Origin: Aristolochia californica
Lineage: Eukaryota > Streptophyta > Magnoliopsida > Piperales > Aristolochiaceae
Reading direction: 5' to 3'
Length of the DNA: 64,000 nucleotides
NCBI GenBank assembly: GCA_029961685.1
Contig: JARWKL010000009.1
Coordinates: forward strand, 32,733,708 to 32,797,707
This document shows, piece after piece, positions 42,664 through 54,600 of the stretch. How positions within the stretch are numbered: the stretch's first letter is position 1; every line of letters begins with the position of its first letter. The translations under genes were made by a program, and so were the position numbers. The notes under the pieces were generated by a model that saw only the letters and a list, made by a program, of their open reading frames with translations, did no database searches and was not told the DNA's origin.

Positions 42664-45600
42664 TTCTTCAATTTAGTTGTTGAATACCTTTTTGCTATGA
42701 TTTATTCAATAAAAGAGGTTGGATGGCCTATCGCCAACCAAGTTGAATTTCAATGTCCCAATCCTCCAATTCGCAGATGATACAATACTTTTTTGTGAAG
42801 GAAATCTCGAGCAGGTAACCAAGCTCAAGATCCTCCTCGATCTCTTTGAATTGATTTCAGGTCAAAAAGTTAATTGGGGGAAGACCGCACTTATGGGGCT
42901 CTATTTGGAAGATAGTGAGATGGAAAGTTTAGCCACTTATTTGGGGTGCACCTATACTAGATTACCTACCACCTACTTGGGATTACCTTTATTTGATTGC
43001 CGATCGAGCAAAACTGTTTGGACTACAATCATTGAAAAGCTGGAACATGGATTATCCACCTAGAAAGGAAGGCTCTTCTCAAAAGCTGGGAGGATGGTTC
43101 TTCTTAATTCCTATATTGTAGGGCTACCGAATTATTATATGCGTTTCATACCCTGCCCTACTTATGTTTGCAAAAAGATTTATTTGGCAAGGAGCAGATA
43201 GAGGGTTTAAGTACCATCTAGGCAGCTTGGGAATTAGAAGTGCCAAGGAAGTGAACATTCCTTTGCTCCTTAAATGGATATGGAAGTATAACACCAACCC
43301 TGAAGCTTTGTGGTAGCACATGGTTTCTGGGAAGCTCAAATGGTGCTCTCCTTGGTGGATATTGTGGGGCACAAGATCGGGGCTCTCACCCCCTTGGAGA
43401 GCTCTCTTCCCACTGCCATCCAAGTTTAAAGCTGTCGTCAAATTCTACACTGGAAACAGATTGAAAATTCAATTTTGGAGTTACAATTGGTTGGAGTGTG
43501 GTCCTTTGAAGGAAGCTAGCTCTCAGACATCCATGTTTGCATTTGAAAAGAAAAAAAAAGACATCCATATTTGAGCAATTTCCTACCATAAGGATGACTT
43601 CTTGCTATTATAGTAGTAATCAGTTATTTTACTAGAATATCTACAAGACCAATGCACATGAAAGGAGACGTGATTAAGGGTCATACCAAGAAATTTTTCT
43701 TAATAGAGAAAAGCATGTTAAAGAATTTTCATGATCAAGTCAAATTAAGAGAGAAGCAGAGAAAGTGAGTTCGCACAGCTGGAAGCAGATTTGAGACAGC
43801 AGTGCCTGATGATGTGATGACCACAGCTGGTACATGAGATCCTCGTCCAAAGCCAAGTGCATGAAATGCAAGGGACCGCTCATCATAACATGAAACACAG
43901 GTGGTACTGGAATGAGCAGAAGCAGCTATTGCAAGAGGAGATGATCTTGATCCTGGTGCTATACAGAAGTACTAAAAGAAAAACTTAGAAACTAATTGTT
44001 TTTTTTTCAGTTTATAGAAAGACAAAAGAACATCATTTCTGAAACAATAACTCACAGTGAGACCCAGCCGATGGCACTCTTCAACAATAAGTGAAGCCCA
44101 AACAGCATTAATGTTTGCACACTTTTCCATAGAAGAGCTCAATCCGTCAGCAAAGTAAGACTAGCAGTAGTACAATATGCAAAAAGACCAAATAAATCAG
44201 TAAAAAAACTTTACCATTGAGTTTGCAACTGGAATCAATACAAGGAAAAAACAACATGCCAGTACCTCATCATTAGTAAAAGCAATGGCCGTGGAAAGCC
44301 TGAAATAAAATTGGTAAGGAGTTGGGAATTCTTCCTGCACAAGAAAATAAGAAAAATCGAGATAGTCAATAAATAAGTGTCTGTTTCTGCTCCTTATAAA
44401 TTTGACCTCTTAAGAAAGACATCCAAGTCAAAACTTAAGCTTAGAGTTGAGAGGTCCGATCCAAGTTATTGTACTAGGGGCTGGTCACTTTACTACCAAT
44501 GTAAATTTTTTTCATTAAAGAGGTCAGCCTACTTCACAATGTATGATTGGTAATCCTCAACAACCTCTTTCGAGGATATAAAAGATGCATATAAAGTAGT
44601 TTATAATTGCACTTGCCTAGTAAAAATCAGAAATCAATTCACTATTAGGATAGGGAATACCAGATGCATGAGGTTAGCTTGACCATCTTTGCTTGTCATG
44701 GAATGTGCATCCAGGCACACCTGTATGTGTCACAGAAAGTGACCAAAAAAATTGTCAAGTAGGAATCAAGGACTGGGTAACTTCTCTGTATCAACACGAG
44801 AGAGATTACATAAATATGCAGCAATAGTAAAGAGCAGGGAGAAAGCATTCTTTCAATGATTTGTACTCTTTTTTCCTTTTCTTTTTTGGAAATAGCTATT
44901 GCCTGTTCTTTGCTGGTTAGGTTAAGATAAACAATTACCTCACTAAGAAAAGTTTCTCATCACTGATATCAAACGCTGCCCGACATGAAATTTGCATGCT
45001 ATAAATTCCCTAACAACTACATATGATCCAAAAGCCTTAGGATCTTATTCTTTAGCGTATAGCATAAACAGCTAATACTATGATTTTTTTTTTTAAGTAG
45101 AAAGCTTTACACAAGAAAGCAAAAGACAGGAACTTTGGGCCTCCTTGGCGAGGCTATACACATAACTATTAGAAGATCTGTGAACATAGTTCCAACTAAA
45201 TCTAAGATCATCGCTAAAAAGACTGATTCAAAATAATATATTAACATCAGACCTTAATCAGCTAATACATTATGACCATAAATCTTGCAAAGCAATTCAG
45301 AGTACATGTAGACTAGGGCACCAGGCTGGTGGAGAAAGGAACTGAAAAATCCTGAAGAAGAAAATAGGCATGTTTTTTCTATTGTTTACTTTTCCTTAAT
45401 ATATAAGCAACCAAAATATGTTACAGAAACCATCTAAATGACCTTTTAATTAGTAACTTTTTAATTTTCTCTTTATTTCCTACATTTCACCCATGCAGAA
45501 TTCTCAGTAATAAATGCCCCTTGTTCTAAAGGAAGCAATAAATTCATTCAACTTTGTCTCTTTACCGACTTAAATGATGTGGTTAATTACCATATGAACA

Positions 45601-48600
45601 TTTTGTACATCAATTAATAAAGGTTCCTCATAACCATCAGTTGTCCACTTTGCACGGAAAGTCTGTCCTGGCAGAGAAGCATGAAAGGCAGCCTGCACAT
45701 ATCCACAAGAAGATTAGCACTGACAAGTCAAAAAGACAGCAAGAGTTCACATTTCATGTTGCCAAAAAGTTATTGGATTTGTAAGGTGGGTTATTAAGGT
45801 GTTGTAAGATTGGGAAGAAGAATTGAGTACCATACAGCAAACGTAAGATGCAAACCTACAGTACTTTGATCTTGCCATGAATTCTATACATATGCATGGA
45901 AAGATAGATAAACCAGATAGAAGCTAGTTGAAGATTAAAAATGGAACTCCTCTGCAGATTATTACACTTGCATGATGTTTGACTGACTCTAATATTTGGA
46001 AAAGTTCCATGCATATTTGTTAAAATACCAATTCAGGAATATTTTGGTCATTTCCCACATTACATTTTTGTCTTATAGTATAGCTATTAGATAGACAATG
46101 TTTTACTTTATCACTGGTTCAATTTCCATTCAATTTAGACATGTATTTTAGGAGTTATGTATTTTTGAGTATTGAGGGACATTTTTTGTCCTTTTGTAAA
46201 ATTTCACTTAAAACCCAGATTATAAAAGAGGAGGACATGCCTTTCTGGCACTATCTCCAAGGTCACTGTTCATCCAGGCCACTTTTCCTCCTCTTTTCTC
46301 CTCTATTTTCTCCCCAAATCACATATTTCTCATAGTATCACAGCAGTAATGCAAGTCTTGGGCAGATTTATTTCAATTTTGTGGACCTTCTCTCCATTTT
46401 CTTTTTCTTTTTTTTTAAATAATGCTGATTTTTATTAAGACAAAAGCTCAAAAGAGCAAATTACAAAGGAGGGAAGCCTTCCCAAACAATGAGAGATTGC
46501 TGGGAAGTTCCGAATTTTGCCAATTTATCAGCCAAAGAGTTGGCTGATCTAGGAATGAGATTCCAATTACAATGGATAGATGATACAATGTCAGCAATAC
46601 AACCTGTGATAGGCCAATGGCGCCAAGGGGGGGAGTTGTCTTTGGAACACCAACTGATGATAGTCTTCGAGTCTCTTTCAATGATTAACTTGTCATGGAG
46701 ATGTTTCTTGAAAATTCGGAGGCCGAATAGAAGAGCACTAACTTCAGTAGTATTAGAATCAGCAATGCCCACCGGCCCATCATAAGATAGAATAGTGTCT
46801 CCATTGTGACCTCTAAAAACACCACTTGCTCCAGCCGGCCCAGGACAGTCAATAGCACTACCATCGAAATTGAGTTTGATGCAGTCGCAAGGGGGAGGAA
46901 CCCAGATGGCCATAATCGGAGTCCTGTAGGGGTCAATCATATGAGCGATCAAACTCCAATTTTCTCGAAGGTAAACACCCAATAGAGTGGCAAATTTCTT
47001 CCTAGTATGAAGCCAGCTCAAGATAAGGCCAACGGCATGTGAAGCCGTGTTGTCCGGGGTGCGAGCTTCTTCGGTTATTTCGCTCGAACGAAATGCACCA
47101 TGGAACATGCGCAAGGCAGGTTGAAGGTATTAACTTGCCCAACTGAGGAAGGCGAATCCCTCTAACCATCTCAAAGGTGCAGAAGAGGTGTAGCCCCATT
47201 GGGAGCCCAATCTTCTGAAAAATTTTCATCCAAACTTGCCAAGAAAATCCACAGTGTAAGAGGACATGTTGGACTGTCTCATTGCACATACCACAAAGGG
47301 GACAAGAAAGATCAGGGGCGGTGAAGCCACTTCTATGAAGGTTGTCAGAAGTAAGGATTTGTTCTCTGATGACCGACCACACGAAAAATTTGATTTTGCT
47401 TGGCGCTAAGAGTTTCCAAGCCAGATTTGCCTTGTGCTCATGCATACTGTAGTCTAGCTTTCTGATATGAGAGTAAGCAAAAGCAACAGTGAATCGGCCT
47501 TTAATACTGGGCTTCCAAGTCAGCTTATCAACTGTATGCTCCCGGATAATAATACTGCTGAGTCTAGTATGGAGAGAGCAAAAAGCCGAAGATTCCTCAT
47601 CATTTAGTCCCTGGAGGAACGGGAGACCCCACGACTGATCTCTCCATTTTAAGCAATCTCCTTGAAGGATTTTCCCAGATTTTTGAACTAATAGGGTAAA
47701 AATTCCAATGTTTCCTTTTTCTGCCAGTCCTAGCCTATTGGCTAATGATTACTGCTTCTATTTGATTGATTGTTGGGAGTTAGAGGTGTTTGATGATCCC
47801 AATTTGAGGAAATTCCTCAAATCTGCCTGCATCAATATAGCCTGCATCATCCTGATTTCTTGCAATTAAGTCATTCTTTCATCGATTTATGGTCTTAATT
47901 GCTGAAGTTGATCACTATTGTTTCAAAATTGAGTGAATTGGGTGTTTTGCCGTATTTGAATTTGGTCTGGGGTCCACTTCATTGCATAAGCATAGAAATT
48001 TGGGGAAAGTGTTTCCCTTTGGTTAATTGACGCTCTAGTGTATTGAATTGTGGTGTTTTGTGATATTTAATGATTGATTCCAGCACACAAGTTGTTGTCC
48101 AAAGAACTGTAGAGAGCTCGGATATGAAATTCTCTCAGCCTAATCAACTAACTACGATCCAATTGAATGGATCAAATTATGTAAACTAGTCCAGATCAGT
48201 TTTGATGTATTTGAGGGCCAGAAGAATGGCAAAATAAATAACAGATGACCCCCCAGTGCCTATTATTGAAGATTGGGTGGTAGAAGATAATTTAGTAATG
48301 ACCTGGTTGGTCAGCAATATGGAGTCCAAATTTTGAGTTACAGTACTGCTAAGGTAATGTGTACTACATTAGCTTCTATTTTGTCTCAATAAAGTAATTT
48401 GTCAAGGATCTATGAGTTATATGTGAAGTATTTTAATATGAAGCATGGAGGTAGATCAGTGACAAATTATTTCACTCAGATGAGAGGAGTACTATAGGAG
48501 ATTAGTACATTTTATTTTTTTACTACGAATATTGAATCATTCATAAGAAAAAAAAATAAGATTCAAGTAGCCCGTTTTTTAGATGGATTGGGGCTTGAGT

Positions 48601-51600
48601 ATGATACTATTCGAGCCCAGTTGTTGGCAAATGAGGGTGTGACCACCCTTGAGCAAGCCTTTAATAGAGTTCTTCGAGGTAAAGGTGCAGTTGTAACTAA
48701 GAATGAGTCAAGTGGAGCTCTCTCAGAAGCAGCAGCTCTTAACCGTCAGTCTACTACTGGTAAGCTTGATGGTCAGTTTCGTGGTGGTAATAGTAAAGGT
48801 AGAAATCGCTCTTCCTCTACCTGTGGTCATGGCCGAAATGATCAGGGGGATCGAAAATGTGTTCATTGTGGTAGGACTACTCATCTTTCTGAGAAATGCT
48901 GGGAAAAAATTGGTAAGCCTACCTGGGCCAACTCTATAGTCACAGATAAAGATGCATCCTCACACACTGGATCCTATGAGGAAATTCAGAAGTTAATATA
49001 GCGACTAGGCCAACTGACTGTTTCATCTACTGAGACTCATCCTTCTTCCTCAGCAGTGCTACGATGGCTAGTACAGGTTTGACTGCATGAAATGTGTCTC
49101 ATTCCCCCTCTTGGATTATTGATTCAAGAGCATTTACACACATGTCAGGTATGCCCTCCTTGTTTCAATCCATTAATCCATCTCATTCATATCATCGAGT
49201 TAATTTAGCTGATAGATCCACCTCTCCCATTCAGGGAGAGGGTACAATTCACACTACTCCACAAATGTCCTTAGATTCTGTTTTATTTGTACCAAAGTTT
49301 TCAATAAACCTCTTGTCTGTGAGTCATATAACTAAATCATTAAACTGTTTAGTGATTTTTTTTTATCCTACTTCCTATGTTTTCCAGGACTTCCAAACGA
49401 AGAGGACGATTAGTTAAGGACATGAGAAGGGAGGGCTCTACATGATGGATGATGTATCAGTTTCTCAAGTTGTGGCACTCACTACTACAAATTCTTCTCA
49501 CTCGTGGCATCTGCGCTTGGGACATCCATCATTGGTTAAGCTACATCAATCTTTCCTTCTTTTCCAGCCGATATTTCATTTGATTGTAAGTCCTTTGATC
49601 ATTTTTGTTCCTACTTAAAAGGAAGACTAGTATGGAGGTTTTGGTTGTCTATGTATATGACATTGTGTTATTTGGTGATGATCTTGCTAGTATTACAGAA
49701 GTTAAACGGTATCTGGCCACACATTTCCAGACAAAGGATTTGGGCTCTCTTAGGGACTTCCTTGGCATTGAAGTCACTCGTAGTAAGTGAGGTGTTGTGC
49801 TTTCTCAAAGAAAATATATATTGGATATGTTATAGGAGTATGTTTTATTAGGTGTTAAACCCATAGACACCCGCATAGAAGTTAATCATAATCTACATGA
49901 AAACCAAGGTCCTACACCCAAGGATAAAACTCAATATTGACAGTTAGTAGGTAAACCGATCTATGTTACAGTTACCAGGCCGGATATTTCATTTGTTATG
50001 GGAGTTATGAACCAATTTATGGAAAATTCCCAGAAAATCCATTTAGAAGCTGCTCAGAGGATTTTAAAGTACTTGAAGGGAGCACCTCGAAAAGGTATTT
50101 TGTATACTCAAAATGGGAAAATTGATGTACTTGGGTATTCGGATGCCGATTATGATGAGTGTAAGATGGATAGAAGTTCTACAGGCTACTGTGTTTTGTT
50201 GGAGGCAACCTGGTAAGCTGGAAAAGTAAAAAACAGACAGTTGTGGCTAGGTCTAGTGCAGAAGCCGAGTATCAAGCAATGGCTCACACAGTGAGCCTAT
50301 GTGGATTTAGTTTGTTCTTCTTGAATTTGGCATTACGTTACCTGATCCTATGGTTATGAATTGTGATAACCAGGCAACCATTTTTATTGTCGGCAACCCT
50401 CTATTCCATGAGAGAACGAAGCATATAGAGGTTGATTGCCACTTCATTAGAGATGCAGTTATGCGGGAAAAAGTGTTAACTCCTTATGTAAAATCTTCAG
50501 ACCAATCAGGAAATATATTTACCATGCCTTTAGAAAGATGTGAACATGGGTCCATCAGTGACAAGCTGGAATTGTTTGATATCTACTCTCCAATTTGAGG
50601 GGGTGTTAAAATACTAGTACAGGGGTATTTTGGTCATTTCTCACATTTCCCACATAACATTTTTGTCTCATAGTATAGCTATTAGATAGGCAATGTTTTA
50701 CTTTATCACTAGATCAATTTCCATTCAATTTAGACATGTATTTTTGAGTATTGAGGGGCATTTTTGTCCTTTTGTAAAATTTCACTTAAAACCTTGATTA
50801 TAAAAGAGGAGGATGTGCCTTTCTGACAGGGCCACTTTTTTTCCTCTTTTCTCCTCTATTTTCTCCCCAAATCACAATATTAAAGTCATTCAAAAAAAAT
50901 GTTTTGTAATTACATAGGGTAGTGAATGAGCTCAAAGTATCAAATCCTTGATGGGTCTAGAGATGTTTTGTGGGGAGGAGTTGGCCCATGACTCATTAAT
51001 TTTTCTTTTCTTTTTTCTTTTTCTTTTTTTTTAATTGAAGGAATATTAAAGTAAGAAGAAAAAGTATAAGGGTGTGGACAAAAATTCTTTTTTTTTTAAA
51101 TGATGATGATTTTATTACGAAAGAAAGCAAAAGAGTACATCAAGGGAGGTCTCCCCTAACAACAAGAGATTGCAGGGAGGGACCCAATTTGGCACATAAA
51201 TTAGCAGCTGAATTGGCCGATCTAAGAACATGGGACCAAGTATAAGAGGTAGTGGAAACAATATCCATAATATCAACAAAAAGCTACCAATGATGCCACC
51301 GGGGGAAGGAGGAAGTGGAGCACCAGCCAATGACGGCTTTGGAGTCAACCTCCACGGTCAGTAGACCTTTGAAGCGATCCTGGTAGATGCAAAACCCATG
51401 GAAGAGGCCAGAGAGCTCAACAGTGGTCGAGTCCGCAACGCCGAGAGGACCAAAGTATGACATAATAACAATTCCTCCAGGACAAAAAATACCCCCCCAA
51501 AGCCAGCCAAACTCGGGTTCCCAAAAGTGTTGCCGTCAAAGTTGAGCCTATAATATCAGGTGTGTGTGTTGGGGGGGTGGGGCTTCCATATATCAACTTG

Positions 51601-54600
51601 GCGGAGCACTAAGGGGATGGCTTCCAATTGGTGCGGGAAGGGGTACATGATAGACAGCCAAATTCTTTTTGAGTGCGAATCCAGGTAGAGATAAGGCCCG
51701 TAGCAGTGCAAATCACCTCAGTGGCAGAGCTTGAGGTACAATTAAACCGTCTGGAATTCTTTTTAGTCCAAAGGCACCATGGAATGTAAGCAACGCAAGC
51801 AGCTAACAGAAGCTAACCGAGGCTACAGAGATGAGTGGCAGATGAGAAACGGAACATGGTGCTCAAGTCAAGGAAACTTGTAGAGATCCCTACTTTAGCT
51901 AAGGAAACTGCCTCCGAATTTTGGAATATATGTGAGTCATTATTCTCATAGAGACAAGGTGTTGAAGGATCCTTTACTTTTTTCGATTACTGAGTCAGTT
52001 AAATAATATTTCCATGATGAACTTTCCACCAATTATATTGCATTGTGTATCAAGAAACAGAAAACTGGGCCTGGCATGGACTTATTGGACTACAAAATGG
52101 CATTCCTGCAAGATATCTCGAAACCTTATAAAAGAAAGAGGTAGGAGGGAAGATGGATTGAAGGACAGCAAAATATACCAAGATTATTGTTAAGATTGAG
52201 TTTGGCTCCATCCTAAAATAGCTAGACAATTAGAAAGCCTATTACTCAACCTCCAAACTAACAAATTTTTTTAACATTTATCTATTTGGGATAATTCCAT
52301 ACTAACACTTCCCCTCACGTTCAACCTTATAAATCCAGATAACAGGCCTAAGATGTGGACAACATAAACAGGGTGTGAACTCAATAGGACACAAACTGAG
52401 TCCAAGTCTAGGTAGACATCCAGGTCTCACACCATGCGAAGATTGAGATTGGTTTCATACTAAAATGAATAACCAATGTTGAGGCCTATTGCTTAACCTT
52501 ATAAACCAATAATTTTTCTTAATATTCATCTACGTGTTCCCACTAACAATTTTTTTAAGAATTAAATATGTCAACATCAACAAACCTGGCAAAGACACAG
52601 CTCAAAAGTCTGAACGGCTTTATCAAATGAGTAAGATAATGAATCATCCCAAGCCAATGTTGCTGCCAAGATACTACTACTCTCAAGTTCATCCAGCTCA
52701 ATCTGTAGAACTGAAATCAGGTTAAAAATGAAAATGGAACCACACTACATGTAAATTATTAAAAAAATACACAAGAATAAAAACATAAACAAGAAAAAAT
52801 TGAGAGAGAGAGAGATGAGTGGAGGAGAAAGATACATAAAAACTAAAATTCACTTTTGAATTGAAAGACACCAGGGTATAACCCCGGAATGTAGCATAGT
52901 TGAATACACTCTTGGGATTTCATTATTTACATCATAAGACTTATGTCCCTGTCATTTATTTTTATCAGTCAACATTATTTTTGAGAAGCATATCAGCCAA
53001 AATTTGCTATTGTGTTTCTTCTATGATATGAACTCCATGTGGCCCACTAGTTTCAACATGAGCAAGACCAATCTAACTGGCCCTGTTAAATGTCTGGCCC
53101 ATTTTTTTTTAAACTGACAATGGTATTAATGCAGGCTAATTAGCAAGTCCATATAAGCTGTTGGCCCACCTTTTTAATATAGATACAATAGCTTATTGTG
53201 AGGCCAGAGACCTGTTAGGCAGATGTCTATAGGGATGATCCAACCCGACCTGACCTGAAAAATCAAGGTTCGGGTTTCCCCCTTACCATGTGGCGCAGAC
53301 ACTGAATCAGGGGTGGATTTAGAGCAACCGGTATCTACCTTGCCTTGAAAACTAAAAGGAAATACATGTTCAGAAATAAGAAAGATGGAATTCCCTGAAT
53401 TTTCTTGGGTATTTGATTTTTCAAATTGTGAAAAAAATTATTGAAAAGCAAAAGAGAAGAGACACAAAGAAGGCACTGAGCCTAAAGACTAATACATCAT
53501 GAAGTTACAAACCCAGAAAAATAATAGATAAATTATGATGGGAATGCCCCATTTTAGCAAAGTGGTCAGCCAAAGGAATTCGCCCCCTCTGGAGACATTG
53601 GGACATTTATTTCGAAATTTGTAACATAACTTCTCGTCTAAATTGTACATGGACCCACACCCCAAAATCTGCCATTCATTTGGCAGACTTACACGCTAAA
53701 CGGGGATCTTCCCTCCAACACCTTGTGGTAGAGGACGGCCCACCCCAATAGGTTGTATCTCTAATTACACATTCATAACAAGAGGGCCCAGTGTTTTCAA
53801 AGGAGCTCCTATCAAAGTCAAATCTTCAAGACGCTGCTAGGAGGAGGGGACCAGGAAGCCAACACCATTGGCTTTCTTGAGGTATTCTTGGTTGTTTTTT
53901 ATTTACATGCTATCAAGTTGATTTTGATGTGTTATAGCTTCTTCTTTTTTTTTAAGATAGATGAAAGATGGAATGGGCCATGGGCCAAAACAAGGATGAC
54001 TGAGAATACGGAGACAGGGGATGAAGTTGAGGAAAAAGGGAATGGAGCGAGGATGAGATTGGAATTCCAACCCTCTCACTGGTTCACGGGCTTGAATTTC
54101 TCAGACGGGTCCAGGTTTTCAAAAACCCAACCTGTCCACCAGTTATCTATCCACCAGTTATCTATTCATTTTATGCAGGACGTTCCACCATGGCCCATCC
54201 TAAATTGTGGGATCTTTGCTGCTGCAATGTGGAACTATTTTATTGTGTGCCCTATTTGGGGATGGCAGGTGTGCCCAACAACAGGTGCACCCATATGAAA
54301 TGTATCAACCTATGTTAATCGGAATAATCCCACATAGATTAATGTCAAGAAAAGTCTTGCGGTTATAAGTCAGGAAAAAGTCTTCTCACTTTGGCTAGTC
54401 GCTTTAGACCCAGACACGACTTTAATATGTTATTAGGGTAAAGCACTTCTTCTGTTAGAACTAATTCATGCCCCATTTAGTTTCTACCTCATTCATATTA
54501 TTCACATCTCAGACCCATTGTCCACTTCTATGGGCTTGGACATGGGAGAGTGTTGGCAGAAATCCCACATAGATTAATCTCTAGAAAAATCATCTGATTA

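Noticed and set aside
42489..42683. Proline-rich protein encoded at the C-run
   Set aside because: The proline stretch is a homopolymer expansion inside a dead LINE reverse transcriptase.
46489..46785. Plus-strand frame of 98 codons
   Set aside because: It is a shadow of the LINE RNase H open frame on the minus strand.
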